DNA of 64,000 bases from Planctomycetota bacterium (GCA_019456145.1 VRUL01000003.1:62001-126000); one strand, 5' to 3'. Positions 1-8,959 are shown, counted from the first letter of the stretch. Numbers and translations are program-made. The notes: generated from the letters alone by a model not told the origin.

Positions 1-207
1 ACTCACACATTCACCAGTACAGCCCGAACAGGCCCCACATTCTGCTCCTGTGTTTAGTTCGCAATAGCCGTCATCTGGTTCTTCGCCGGTAGAGACCCAA
101 TGACAACAATCGCCGCAGTCGGGCGGTGGACAGGCTATCGCCGGCAAGGCGAAACAGGATAATAAAAAGAAAATAATCAGATGAAAGGGTCTTGATTTTA
201 TCCTCAT
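1..207 (-). CDS. Partial Cys-rich exported protein (C-terminus outside window)
   Basis: The reading frame starts with ATG at 207 and runs open off the left edge (69 codons visible). The first 25 or so residues are a clear Sec signal peptide (MRIKSR, a hydrophobic core, cleavage around PAIA|C). What follows is dense in cysteine: CPPPDCGDCC, then CELN, ECGACSGCTGEC. Its start overlaps the stop of the upstream TPR gene as ATGA (207-204), so translation is probably coupled. The cysteine spacing resembles the Cys-rich half of the protein at 28564-31203, which also lies downstream of a related TPR gene. Function unknown; I infer a secreted structural or processed protein. Whether it carries a double-glycine motif cannot be seen. 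Confidence 0.8.
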   Translation of the reverse strand, partial: MRIKSRPFHLIIFFLLSCFALPAIACPPPDCGDCCHWVSTGEEPDDGYCELNTGAECGACSGCTGECVS

Positions 208-2198
208 TGCACCTCTCCTTTCAATTTTTCAAGGTGGGTTTCTACGCTTGTTATACGAGGATCATTCGGGCGTGCCGTTGTTAAGAATAGTACGAAGTAT
301 TGAACAGCCTCAACCTTCTGACCTCTTTTTAGATTCAGATGGCCCAATTTTAGAGATGCAGTTGGAACCATTGCACAATCCGGATATCCTTCAACGACGG
401 CCTTATAAGCTTGCTCCATCTTTAGGCTCGCTTCTGATTCCGGCAAACTGCCAAAGTCTTTCAATTTCTCATAACAATTGCCTATCAAGTATTGGGCGCT
501 CCAGACGTATTGATAATCAGGCCAATTATCAACTACTTGTTGATAGTACGTGATGGCCTTTTCGTATTGACCAAGTCGACGATAACAAACCGCCGAGAAA
601 TATTGAGCATGCTTGAGTCCGATGGATTTCGACTCCGGCCATTGTGCTGCAATCCTTTCCCAGATATCTTTGGCCTTGTAGAGATTCTCTTGAGATTTGA
701 CCTTTCTACACTTGTTAGGGTCCTCAAAAGCCTTATAATAATATTGTTCGCCAATCACAAATACCGCTTCGGGCAAATCCGGATGGTCATTGAAATCGGC
801 GATCAAGATATCAATAGCTTCCTGAGCCGCCGTATCGTTTCCGGACTCGATAAGGGACAACGCATTTACCTTTGCGGCGCCTATTTGCGACAGTATGGCA
901 TGCTCGGCCTGAGGGTAATCGTCTATAACGTGCTGATAAAGCTGGCCGGCCTTTTCGTATTTCTTTAAGCCCAGATAGAGACGTGCTGTGTCCCAGACGG
1001 CCCTGGCTATAAGTGGACTGTCATTAAAATCGGCAAGTAATTTATCAACGGCAGCTTCAGCGTTGGGGTCATCTCCGAGCGCAAGATATGACTTTATCAG
1101 GTCCGCCTGTGCCCACATCGCGTGTTCGGGCTTAGGCCAGTTTTCCACCACGTGCTGATAAAGCCGGTTGGCTTTGTCGTATTTCTTTAAGCTGCGGTAG
1201 AGCTGTGCTGTGTCCCAGACGGCCCTGGCTATAAGCGGGCTGTCATTAAAATCAGCAAGCAATTTATCAGCGGCAGCTTGAGCGTTCGGGTCGTCTCCGA
1301 GCGCAAGATATGACTTTATCAGGTCGGCTTGTGACCACATTGCGTGCTCAGCCTTGGGCCAGTTCTCTATAACGTACAGATAAAGCTGGCTGGCCTTTTC
1401 GTATTTCTTTAAGTCGCGGTAGAGCTGTGCTGTGTCCCAAATGACCCTTGCTATGAGTGGATTGTCAGTAAAATTGGCGAGTAATTTATCAACGGCATCT
1501 TCAGCGTTGGGGTCATCTCCGAGCGCAAGATATGATTTTATCAGGTCCGCTTGTGACCACAAAGCATGTTCAGCCTCAGGCCAGTTGTCTATGACGTACT
1601 GATAAAGCTGGTTAGCCTTTCCGTATTTGCCTGACCAGCGATAATGTTGTGCTACGTCGTGAACGGCTCTTGCTATAAGCGGACTATTAGAGAAACTGGC
1701 AAGTAATTTATCAAAAGCAGATTCGGCATTGGGGGCGTCACCCTGGTCAACATAATACTTTGCCAGGTCCATTTGTCCCAGCACGGCGTAGTCGCTCACA
1801 GGCCAGTTGTCTACCACATATTGATCAATCTGGTTGGCCTTTTCGTATTTCTTTAACAGGCGATACTGATATGCTATGTCGTGAACAGCCTGTGCTATGT
1901 CCTTATGGGCGGAGAAGTTGACAAGCAATTCCTGCAAAGCTGCGTCCGACTGTGGCTGTCTGTCGGTGGCAATATAAATAAGGGTGAGTTGTTTTTGAGC
2001 TTTGAGGGCATCGTTAGAGTCCGGGAAATCTGTTACGATTTGCTGATAAATCGCCTCGGCCTGCTCGTATTGTTTATTCTGTTTGTAGCCGTCAGCCTGC
2101 TTAAACTGAGTCGATGCGTCCGCAAAACATTGTACCGCTGCCACAGAAAGCAAGAGACCAAACAGAACTGATGATATGAGAAGAGTTTTCGTAGACAT
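204..2198 (-). CDS. Exported TPR-repeat protein
   Basis: 664 residues. A Sec signal peptide (MSTKTLLISSVLFG..., cleavage near CFA|DAS) is followed almost entirely by tetratricopeptide-like repeats. The DNA shows a ~222-bp (74-residue) period in the middle, with four or five near-identical units each containing an ALWSQADLIKSYLALGDDPNAE-like helix pair (seen as WSQADLIKSYLALGDD) and NSPLIARAV. Such proteins usually act as periplasmic scaffolds. Start at 2198 is supported by an ideal AGGAGG 7-8 bases upstream. The N-terminal half is almost identical to the TPR-C39 protein at 32463-34670, but this copy lacks the C39 domain and ends in a different TPR tail. It is followed by a Cys-rich gene with ATGA overlap. 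Confidence 0.92.
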   Translation of the reverse strand: MSTKTLLISSVLFGLLLSVAAVQCFADASTQFKQADGYKQNKQYEQAEAIYQQIVTDFPDSNDALKAQKQLTLIYIATDRQPQSDAALQELLVNFSAHKDIAQAVHDIAYQYRLLKKYEKANQIDQYVVDNWPVSDYAVLGQMDLAKYYVDQGDAPNAESAFDKLLASFSNSPLIARAVHDVAQHYRWSGKYGKANQLYQYVIDNWPEAEHALWSQADLIKSYLALGDDPNAEDAVDKLLANFTDNPLIARVIWDTAQLYRDLKKYEKASQLYLYVIENWPKAEHAMWSQADLIKSYLALGDDPNAQAAADKLLADFNDSPLIARAVWDTAQLYRSLKKYDKANRLYQHVVENWPKPEHAMWAQADLIKSYLALGDDPNAEAAVDKLLADFNDSPLIARAVWDTARLYLGLKKYEKAGQLYQHVIDDYPQAEHAILSQIGAAKVNALSLIESGNDTAAQEAIDILIADFNDHPDLPEAVFVIGEQYYYKAFEDPNKCRKVKSQENLYKAKDIWERIAAQWPESKSIGLKHAQYFSAVCYRRLGQYEKAITYYQQVVDNWPDYQYVWSAQYLIGNCYEKLKDFGSLPESEASLKMEQAYKAVVEGYPDCAMVPTASLKLGHLNLKRGQKVEAVQYFVLFLTTARPNDPRITSVETHLEKLKGEVQ

Positions 2199-2345
2199 AT
2201 CGCTTACCTCCTTTAAATGAATACTAATTCACCGCGACGATGCTCTTCTTAGTTGTTCTTCCACTGTTGTTGTTTTTCTTTGGTACAATAACAAATTACA
2301 GTATATTTTTCACGGCGTCAAAAAAATAATTGAAAAAAGTCAGAT
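2199..2345 (-). promoter_or_regulatory. Promoter/5' leader block, duplicated at 34671-34825
   Basis: On the minus strand a candidate -35 TTGACG (2316-2321) and -10 TAATTT (2293-2298) are separated by 17 bases. They are followed by a ~95-base leader ending in AGGAGGTAAGCGAT before the ATG. Almost the whole block, including the untranslated leader, is repeated upstream of the TPR-C39 gene at 34671. Conservation of the noncoding part suggests shared regulation or a recent duplication. The exact transcription start is inferred. Confidence 0.6.
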
Positions 2346-2428
2346 ATTTTTTGCCGCTTGGGTGAAAGAACCGATTTCTGGCTCTGGATAGGTGTTTTTA
2401 CCCTTGTAATTTGTTAATCTTGTCCTGA

Positions 2429-2740
2429 CACATCTTTAGTTGGCCGGGATTTAAGATCTATGAGCCGGGGGCGGAGATGGTTTTGGCGAGGGCGTATCTG
2501 GCGTTAAAGGATTTTGAGCAGGCGGAAAGCAAAGCAAAATCGGCATACGAAAAGGCCGTAGGTATGAAGTACCGGTGGGCGGAGGGGAATGCGGCGGATT
2601 TGTTGGGTGAGATATACTCGGTCAGGGGTGATAAGGCGAATGGGCGGAAGTGGCTTAAAAAGGCGGTTGGGTGCAGGAAGGAGATTTTGGATCCGAAGGT
2701 TAAAGAGTCGGAGTGGAAATTAAAGAAAATCAAAGATTAA
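2429..2740 (+). pseudogene. 3' remnant of a TPR protein gene
   Basis: An open frame follows the TGA at 2426-2428 and has no plausible start until an internal ATG at 2477. It encodes a TPR-like helix pair (YEPGAEMVLARAYLALKDFEQAE, read as LARAYLALKDFEQAE) and a second one around GEIYSVRGDKANGRKWLKKA, ending at 2740. No ribosome binding site precedes the ATG. The composition is that of the C-terminal repeat of a larger TPR protein, so I read it as a decayed gene tail rather than a functional 87-residue protein. An alternative is a genuine small TPR protein. Confidence 0.5.
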
Positions 2741-2760
2741 AATGTGAAAATCAAAAATGG

Positions 2761-2780
2761 ATTCCTGCCTGCGCAGGAAT
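2761..2780. repeat. Short palindromic repeat
   Basis: ATTCCTGC and GCAGGAAT form a perfect 8-bp stem around CTGC. This is the kind of short dispersed palindrome found between genes in many bacterial genomes. It sits just after the TPR remnant. Confidence 0.5.
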
Positions 2781-2890
2781 GACAGAAAAGATTGCCACGG
2801 GCACATTCGTGAAGCGTGAATCGTGAAACGTATCTCGCCTGTTGAGGCCGGGACGGCCAGCGTTGCTTTTAATAGATCCCTCCGCTGCGC

Positions 2891-2932
2891 CCCGCACCTA
2901 TTGAGCATAGGCTCTTGCCTAATTGGTGCGGG
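2891..2932. repeat. Nested inverted repeat (possible cruciform)
   Basis: Outer arms CCCGCACC (2891-2898) and GGTGCGGG (2925-2932) are perfectly complementary. Inside them TAGGC and GCCTA form a second stem around TCTT. A further 14-base palindrome, CGCAATAAATTGCG, lies at 2987-3000. No coding potential is seen in 2741-3053; the spacer consists of these palindromes. Confidence 0.5.
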
Positions 2933-3010
2933 ACTCCGGTCGGGATGACAAGGATTGAGATTGCTTCGGCGGAGGAAGGAAACCCGCGCAATAAATTGCG
3001 GTGGGTAAAT

Positions 3011-3033
3011 CCCCCCACCACAGGGGTGGGGGC
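3011..3033 (-). terminator. GC-rich hairpin downstream of the PIG-L gene
   Basis: CCCCCACC and GGTGGGGG pair as a strong stem 20-40 bases past the stop of the PIG-L deacetylase gene (minus strand). It lacks a long U tract, so it may be a repeat element rather than an intrinsic terminator. Confidence 0.35.
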
Positions 3034-3053
3034 TATATAAAATGATTTAAATC

Positions 3054-3989
3054 TTATCGTCCGAAGAATGGGAAGAGTTTTTTTAGATCGTCGGCTGAGG
3101 GTCGGCGGCCATATTCACAGAGCTCGAATGCCTCGGCGTACTTTACCTTTTTTCCCTTCTTTCGGCCGTAAAGCTCCATCAATTCCTCCCTGTATTTATT
3201 CGCGACGTTTTCCCATCGGGGTTCAAATCGTCTGCTAAGCTGTCGGCGACGTTCTTTGCGGCCGGCCTGGTCCTTCGGGACAGGGACTACCTTCTCGAAG
3301 TTACCTGTGGTCCAGAACGATTCTATCTGAGATTCGAGAACCCAAAGTGCGTCAATCTTCTTTTCAAACACATCGTCAATTGAAACAACGATGCTCGGTT
3401 CAAAAGGACTGGGTTTTTTAAAGTTATCCGAGAGATACAGGAATACAGGATTTTTTGATAATTGCGGCACATCGGGACAGAAGGAGGAAACCGTGACCAT
3501 AAAGGCGGCATCCTGCATTAGTATCCCCGTGTAGCGATGGTCGGGATGGTAGTCGTTGGGACGGTGGGCCATTACGATGTCGGCCTTCCATTGCCTTATG
3601 AGGCGCACGAACGTCTTGCGGTTCTCCAGCGTCGGCATAAGCTCTCCATCATGAATGTCCAGGACCTGCGTTTGGTCAATACCCAATATCTTGGCGCACT
3701 CTTTGACCTCTTCGGTTCGCCGCTTGGCCAGTTGTCCTCCAGCCATTACGGCGTGGCCGATATCACCATTAGTTACCGATACGAATTTGACGTGATGGCC
3801 CTGGGCAGCCCACATGGCCGCTACCCCCCCTGCTCTGTGTTCGCAATCGTCGGGGTGGGCGCCGAAGACGATGATACGCAGCTTTCCGTCATCTGAGTCG
3901 CGCTGAGCGGCCGAGACCAAGCCGGGCAAGCCAAATACCAGTGCCAACATCAGCAATGCCAGAATTAGGGTGAAAATGTTCTTTTTCAT
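3054..3989 (-). CDS. PIG-L family deacetylase, exported
   Basis: 311 residues from the chosen start. An N-terminal signal peptide (MKKNIFTLILALLMLALVFG) precedes a LmbE/PIG-L domain with the zinc-binding AHPDD motif at residues 44-48, and a downstream HRPNDYHPDHRYT block that supplies the third metal ligand. The family removes N-acetyl groups from GlcNAc-linked substrates. I chose the internal ATG at 3989 because GGAGG lies 8 bases upstream; an in-frame ATG 11 codons earlier has none. Located downstream of the methyltransferase and oxidoreductase genes on the same strand with a ~184-base gap. Secretion suggests an extracellular or periplasmic sugar substrate; the exact substrate is unknown. 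Confidence 0.88.
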   Translation of the reverse strand: MKKNIFTLILALLMLALVFGLPGLVSAAQRDSDDGKLRIIVFGAHPDDCEHRAGGVAAMWAAQGHHVKFVSVTNGDIGHAVMAGGQLAKRRTEEVKECAKILGIDQTQVLDIHDGELMPTLENRKTFVRLIRQWKADIVMAHRPNDYHPDHRYTGILMQDAAFMVTVSSFCPDVPQLSKNPVFLYLSDNFKKPSPFEPSIVVSIDDVFEKKIDALWVLESQIESFWTTGNFEKVVPVPKDQAGRKERRRQLSRRFEPRWENVANKYREELMELYGRKKGKKVKYAEAFELCEYGRRPSADDLKKLFPFFGR

Positions 3990-4173
3990 AATTGACCTCC
4001 GAATGAGAAAACCACAAACCAATTACCTGCTCTTTCACGAGAAAGTAAGACTATCAAGCAGATTCTGTCACCGCAGTACTAAAAACTTGTCGAAATGTCA
4101 ATATATTTGTTAAGTATAAGAGGCGACAAAGCGTTCAAATGTATAAACAAGTCGCATTTGGAATCATGCTTAC

Positions 4174-4830
4174 TCACACTTTACCGGCCGACATAAAGTA
4201 AAAAACAGTGGCCGTGACACCATCGGAGGTCCATACGGGCCTTGCTCCCAGTGCTTGCAGCTCGGTCGCGATTTTTGTCCATAACGGTGTTGGAGGGCCA
4301 TCTTGCGCCCCTATGGATTGGGGGCAACAATATGGATGTTTAATATATCGAGCAGCATCGTCAATAATCAGCATGCCTCCTGGCTTTAAAAGCTGCAATG
4401 CTAATTCCGTACATTGGTCCCTGAGCCGGCCATCAACCAAGACGAAGTCAAGACTTGCTTTGGGTTGTTGGGCGGCAAGGCGGACGTATTCTGGTTGGTC
4501 TGTATTCTTTGGCTCCAATGGAGCATAAAGTAATTCAACATTCTCAATACCCTTATCACACAGTGTCTTGTTAATCCGCTTATACCAATAGTCATTATGC
4601 TCGATGCTGGTTAAATGCGATACCCTTTTGGCAAACCAGACGGTACTTCTGCCTGCCCCCCATTCAAGGCCGACATCACCGGGCTTTAGCCTATCACCGA
4701 GGATTTCTACGGCTTGGTGTGTCAGCCAGGGTACATGGGGATGCATCCTTATCCAGATTTGTCGTCGCAGGAGGGCATAAAGGCATCGAGGACTCAAATA
4801 ACTCAAGATGAGCTTGAAAGTCAGTTCCAC
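4174..4830 (-). CDS. Class I SAM-dependent methyltransferase-like protein
   Basis: 218 residues, GTG start at 4830 supported by GGGAGG about 9 bases upstream. A Rossmann methyltransferase core is visible: GLEWGAGRST (motif I, SAM binding) near residues 55-64, SIEHNDYWY (acidic strand 2), LDFVLVDGR (motif IV) and LLKPGGMLIIDDA (motif V). The layout matches the Methyltransf_24 type found near glycan and surface genes. The substrate cannot be deduced. The start is 21 bases downstream of the Gfo/Idh/MocA gene, so the two are probably co-transcribed. Cytosolic. Confidence 0.8.
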   Translation of the reverse strand: MELTFKLILSYLSPRCLYALLRRQIWIRMHPHVPWLTHQAVEILGDRLKPGDVGLEWGAGRSTVWFAKRVSHLTSIEHNDYWYKRINKTLCDKGIENVELLYAPLEPKNTDQPEYVRLAAQQPKASLDFVLVDGRLRDQCTELALQLLKPGGMLIIDDAARYIKHPYCCPQSIGAQDGPPTPLWTKIATELQALGARPVWTSDGVTATVFYFMSAGKV

Positions 4831-4851
4831 GAAAAGAGCCTCCCTTGTTGC

Positions 4852-6129
4852 TTACGCGGGCCGTTCGTACTGGGGGACCTTCAGATGCTCACCTTTCTTC
4901 AGGGCCGAGTTGTGCGCGACGATACCGGGCACCGTGTAGGCCAGCGATTCATATACGTCAATAGCCGGCCTGCGATTGTGAACCAGGGCATCAACGAATT
5001 CGTGGGTAAGGAAAGTGTGCGAGCCTTCGTGGCCGCTGTTGTGACGCAAGGGCTTGGGGAGCATGTCCGTTTGCCACCAGTGAGGCTGTTTGTATTGCTC
5101 GAAGTTCGGGGCCTTACGAAGGAAGCCGGCGTCGTCCTTTTCCATTTGCCGGCCTGAGCGGATGATGACCGGGCCCAGACCGTTAGGATGAGGCGCGAAG
5201 AAGCTCATCTTGTCACCTATCCACTGCGCCCTTTCGCAGCCGCGATGCGCACCCTTCCACCAGATATTGACGCGAAAGGCATTGCCGCGATTTGTTCTGA
5301 ACATGGCGGACTCGTTCCAGAACGGATTGCCATACGCGTTGTCCTTTAGTATGGGGCTGTCGTCGCCCCAGCCGTGGCATACTACTTCGGTGAGCCTCTC
5401 GCCGGTGACACCGACGAGGTGGCTGGTGCAATGAGTAGGGTAATGCATGGGTGCAATACCATGCCGCCATGTTCGCTTGCCATTGAAGAAATAGAGGCCT
5501 TCGAGGCCGGCGTGCTGATACTCGGCTTCGGTGTAGTAGAGGGAACCGAATTTGCCCTGCTTGTAAAACTTGCGTGCTGAGATTGTGAATTGCTGGTAAT
5601 GGCCGGTCTCAGCCATCATATAGGTCAGGCCGTATTTTTTGACGGTGTCCAGTAAGAGTTCGGCTTGCTCGATTGTCGCCCATGCGGCGGGGACCGCTGA
5701 TATTACGTGCTTGCCGTTCTTCATCGCCTCTACGGTGTGCTGAACGTGGAGAGGGCCGTCGGTGAAGATGGCCACGGCGTCAATGTCCTTTGCAAGCACT
5801 AACTCCTCAAGCGAGTTATATGCCTTCTTGCAACTGTACACCTTCATCAACCGGTTGCGCCTGTCTTCCCTGAGGTCGCTTACCGCCTGTACGACGCAAT
5901 CGGGATGCTCGTGCCATTGAAAGGAACAGCCAAAGCCGCCGCCGACAACGCCTATGCGGACTTTGCGTGGAGCTGTGTTTACGGCAATGGAGGGGTGCGA
6001 AGACAGTAGCGTGCCGGCCAGGGCAAAGCCGCTGCACTTGATCAAATCGCGGCGAGAGAAAACCTCCGATTTATTGCAGGGGCTGTTGTCGGCTGAATTT
6101 GAGTTTTTATTACGTTCTCTTGTCATCAT
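4852..6129 (-). CDS. Tat-exported Gfo/Idh/MocA family oxidoreductase
   Basis: 425 residues. A twin-arginine signal (FSRRDLIKCSGFALAGTLL, residues ~25-43) precedes an NAD(P)-binding Rossmann fold (RIGVVGGGFGCSF) and the usual AxWATIEQAE and EAMKNGKHV helices, followed by the C-terminal alpha/beta domain (EAEYQHAG, HYPTHCTSHLVGVTGE). These enzymes oxidise or reduce sugar hydroxyls, and Planctomycetota encode many exported copies. SD AGGAGAG lies just before the tandem ATGATG start. Substrate unknown; the neighbouring deacetylase and sulfatase-rich context favours polysaccharide-derived sugars. Confidence 0.88.
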   Translation of the reverse strand: MMTRERNKNSNSADNSPCNKSEVFSRRDLIKCSGFALAGTLLSSHPSIAVNTAPRKVRIGVVGGGFGCSFQWHEHPDCVVQAVSDLREDRRNRLMKVYSCKKAYNSLEELVLAKDIDAVAIFTDGPLHVQHTVEAMKNGKHVISAVPAAWATIEQAELLLDTVKKYGLTYMMAETGHYQQFTISARKFYKQGKFGSLYYTEAEYQHAGLEGLYFFNGKRTWRHGIAPMHYPTHCTSHLVGVTGERLTEVVCHGWGDDSPILKDNAYGNPFWNESAMFRTNRGNAFRVNIWWKGAHRGCERAQWIGDKMSFFAPHPNGLGPVIIRSGRQMEKDDAGFLRKAPNFEQYKQPHWWQTDMLPKPLRHNSGHEGSHTFLTHEFVDALVHNRRPAIDVYESLAYTVPGIVAHNSALKKGEHLKVPQYERPA

Positions 6130-6255
6130 TGCTCTCCTTGGATTGAATAGATTTGATATATTGCTCTTTCAGGTATGCATACAATGCTGATATTAATGTT
6201 GGCAATCCGGAAAGTCAAGCAATTTAATGAGCTAATATGGGATGCAACGCACAAA

Positions 6256-7767
6256 TTAGATATAAACCTTGTCCATCATTCTTGGGAACGGGATGCACTG
6301 GCGGATGTGCCTTTCGCCGGTTATCCATGCGACGGTCCTTTCGAGTCCGAGCCCGAATCCGGCGTGGGGCACCGAGCCGTACTTTCGCAAATCCAGATAC
6401 CAACTGTAGTCTTCGATTTTCAGACCGAATTCGACTATTCTCGCAGCCAGCAGGTCGTAATCATCCTCTCTGGCCGAGCCGCCGAGTATTTCGCCAAAAC
6501 CGTCGGGAACAAGCAAATCGAAATTCAAGACAACCTTGTCATTGCTCCTGTCGGTCTTCATATAAAAGGCCTTGGCCGCTTTGGGGTAGTGCGTGACAAA
6601 GATGGGCTTGTCGTGCATTTGGGAAATGATGGTCTCGTCGGAGCCGCCGAGGTCCTTGCCCCATACAAACTCGGCAGCGAGCTTTGCGTGTTTGGGATTG
6701 TTTTCTATCTTGGTGTCGACCTCGTTGAGCTCGGAACGAAGCTCGACCAGCTCGGCGGTGTTTTTATCGCGTTTCCACTGCTTGATCTGACCTTTCTGCT
6801 GTCCTTCGAGTTCGGTGATTCTGTTTTCGATTTGCTGTTTTTGGCTTTTAAGGTCTTGCAATTGGCCAGCGAGAAAGGTTTTTGCTTTTTGGCCGTTGAG
6901 GATGTCCACGGTGTCGGTGTAAGTGAGCCTGTAGAAAGGCGGTTTGATATTTTCGAGGGCTTGTAAATCGGCTCCGAGGGTTTCGAGCTGGCTGCTGTTA
7001 TTTTGCAGGACCTGTGCGACTATAAAAGATACGAAATTTTCAGCTAATTCGAGGATTCCATCAAGGTCGATAAAAGCGACTTCCGGCTCGACCATCCAGA
7101 ACTCGGTGAGGTGTCGGCGTGTTTTGCTTTTTTCCGCTCTGAAAGTCGGTCCGAAACAATAGACCTTGCCGAAACTCATCGCTGCCGATTCGACGTGTAA
7201 CTGGCCGGTCTGTGTCAGGTGCAGGGGAGAACCGAAATAGTCGACTTCGAAAAGCGACTGCTTGTCCTCTCCGACCATTGATGTCAGAATCGGGGTGTCT
7301 ATAAGTATATAGCCGTTGTCGTTAAAATACCTGCGGATGGCGTCGATGACAGTGTGGCGGATTTTGCCGATGCACCACTGGCGCTGCGAGCGAAAGTGCA
7401 GGTGACGGTTTTTGAGGAGAAAATCGACGCCGTGCGACTTGGGCGTAATCGGATAATCGGCCGCGGGCGAGACGACTTCTGCGCCGGTTACCGCTAATTC
7501 GAATCCGCCGACGCTTCGGGCTTCCTGGCGGACGGCGCCGGTTATGGTCAGTGACGATTCCCGGCCGAGGTGCTTTAGCTGATCGAATAGTTCATCCGGC
7601 ACCTTGCCTTTTTCAACGATGCACTGACACAGGCCGGTGCCATCGCGGATTATTAGAAATTGAATCTTACCGCTTGCCCGGCTGTTATAAAGCCAGCCTG
7701 AAAGCGTAACCTCTTTTCCCACGTTGTCTTTCAATTGCGATATGTAAACTTTACTGTTGTTCGGCAT
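6256..7767 (-). CDS. asnS: Asparaginyl-tRNA synthetase with coiled-coil insertion
   Basis: 503 residues against about 430-466 for typical AsnRS. An N-terminal OB-fold anticodon-binding domain (VTLSGWLYNSRASGKIQFLIIRDGTG) precedes a class II core: motif 2 at FGPTFRAEKSKTRRHLTEFWMVEPE and motif 3 at HAGFGLGLERTVAWITG. GEDKQSLFEVDYFG matches AsnRS rather than AspRS. Between YTDTVDILNGQ and AAEFVWGKDLGG (residues ~294-355) lies an extra ~60-residue charged, heptad-like segment (QLQDLKSQKQQIENRITELE) that other AsnRS lack. The start overlaps the end of the upstream membrane-protein gene by 17 bases, tying it to that operon. Confidence 0.95.
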   Translation of the reverse strand: MPNNSKVYISQLKDNVGKEVTLSGWLYNSRASGKIQFLIIRDGTGLCQCIVEKGKVPDELFDQLKHLGRESSLTITGAVRQEARSVGGFELAVTGAEVVSPAADYPITPKSHGVDFLLKNRHLHFRSQRQWCIGKIRHTVIDAIRRYFNDNGYILIDTPILTSMVGEDKQSLFEVDYFGSPLHLTQTGQLHVESAAMSFGKVYCFGPTFRAEKSKTRRHLTEFWMVEPEVAFIDLDGILELAENFVSFIVAQVLQNNSSQLETLGADLQALENIKPPFYRLTYTDTVDILNGQKAKTFLAGQLQDLKSQKQQIENRITELEGQQKGQIKQWKRDKNTAELVELRSELNEVDTKIENNPKHAKLAAEFVWGKDLGGSDETIISQMHDKPIFVTHYPKAAKAFYMKTDRSNDKVVLNFDLLVPDGFGEILGGSAREDDYDLLAARIVEFGLKIEDYSWYLDLRKYGSVPHAGFGLGLERTVAWITGERHIRQCIPFPRMMDKVYI

Positions 7768-8959
7768 CTGCTTTTTCCTTTTTAGTTTTACGACTTTTTG
7801 GCGGCCAGATTAGCCAGTCATCCTCTTCTGTTTTTAGCCATTCCAAGCTGTTCGGGTCAAACGTAATCTTGCGTATTCCATCTTCATCAATATTATTTTT
7901 GCCTTTGCTGTAGAGAGTGTAATTATCTTCGGTCAATTTGTAAACGAAAGAACCGCCGTTAATCGGGTCAACAAGGATTTCTGCGGGGACAAGGTCTTTG
8001 ATACCATCGAGAGTTTCCGGCCACCGGCCGTTTTTGTTCCTGTAGCGCCTTAGAGCAATAAGGATTCGACTTCCACGGCGATCCGCAAGTAATCGCAGGT
8101 AAATTTCCCGGGTTCGGTCAAAAATGTCTTCGACTCTCATATCCTGCCATGCGAATTTTAAGCGGTCAAAGAGGCCGACGTTCTTTCTATCGAACAGCGT
8201 TTCGAATTCGATAATCTTCGATGAAACTTCGGCCCAATTGTCTTTTGTCTGTGGAATAGCTGCCTCAATAGTCTTTAGATGTTTTTCTGAAACGTCGCCT
8301 TCTAAAATAAAAGTTTTCATCCTGCTCAGGGCAAGAGCCTCAAAAGCAATACCGACCATATAGTTGATCAATACTGGCTGTTGACACAGGTGATTTCCCA
8401 TTTGAATAATGCAGTGACATTTTTGGATGCCGGCATCAATTCTACCTTCTGCGATATCATTATTGGCCGCGCGGCTGAGCAAAAAAACCCATCTGCGCAT
8501 CGCACTTAGATATTCCGTCTGGTCGGTCATTTGTTGAACATCGATGATTAATGGAAATCGGCATTTTTCCATTTTAGAGGCCAGCAGCAGTGTGGATATT
8601 ATGTCCTGCTGGTCTTTGAGCCATTCTGCGAGTTCAGGATAATCTTTGCTCAGCCAAGGTTGGCGTTTGCTTAAATAGTCAACTTCACTGCTTAGGAAGC
8701 CGGGCGAAAACACACTCTCATCGTAATCTTCCAGCAATTGATAGTAGATTATCGCAGCGTTTTCGGCATCAGGGATTGCGCGGGCAGCTTCGATTGCGGC
8801 AAGTTGTTCATCTACGGTTTCGAAATCCAACAGGTCGGTCTTCAACAAAAAATAACAGCCAATCACCACAATCAATATAGCAATCGCAACATACCTAATC
8901 CACTTGGCCATGCGTTGGCCACTTTTCGACTTTTTCTTTTTGGCTTTTTCTTCGACCAT
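7751..8959 (-). CDS. Membrane-anchored protein, third of three tandem paralogues
   Basis: 402 residues. A short basic cytoplasmic tail (MVEEKAKKKKSKSGQRMAKW) leads into one transmembrane helix (YVAIAILIVVIGCYFLL), then a helical exported region starting TVDEQLAAIEAARAIPDAENAA. The C-terminus (IALRRYRNKNGRWPETLDGIKDLVP, then VDPINGGSFVYKLTEDNYTLYSKGKNNIDEDG) resembles the C-terminal module shared with GspG-type pseudopilins (YP..L..LVP....DPWG..Y.Y......LYS.G.DG). It lacks a prepilin cleavage motif. Closely related to the two upstream neighbours. Function unknown; known only as a Planctomycetota-style architecture. Confidence 0.82.
   Translation of the reverse strand: MVEEKAKKKKSKSGQRMAKWIRYVAIAILIVVIGCYFLLKTDLLDFETVDEQLAAIEAARAIPDAENAAIIYYQLLEDYDESVFSPGFLSSEVDYLSKRQPWLSKDYPELAEWLKDQQDIISTLLLASKMEKCRFPLIIDVQQMTDQTEYLSAMRRWVFLLSRAANNDIAEGRIDAGIQKCHCIIQMGNHLCQQPVLINYMVGIAFEALALSRMKTFILEGDVSEKHLKTIEAAIPQTKDNWAEVSSKIIEFETLFDRKNVGLFDRLKFAWQDMRVEDIFDRTREIYLRLLADRRGSRILIALRRYRNKNGRWPETLDGIKDLVPAEILVDPINGGSFVYKLTEDNYTLYSKGKNNIDEDGIRKITFDPNSLEWLKTEEDDWLIWPPKSRKTKKEKADAEQQ

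Noticed and set aside
940..1840. Regular 222-bp repeats taken as a possible CRISPR or satellite
   Set aside because: They are in frame and encode 74-residue TPR units; the period is far too long for CRISPR.
6175..6966. Plus-strand open frame opposite asnS
   Set aside because: Shadow of the synthetase; no recognisable domain.
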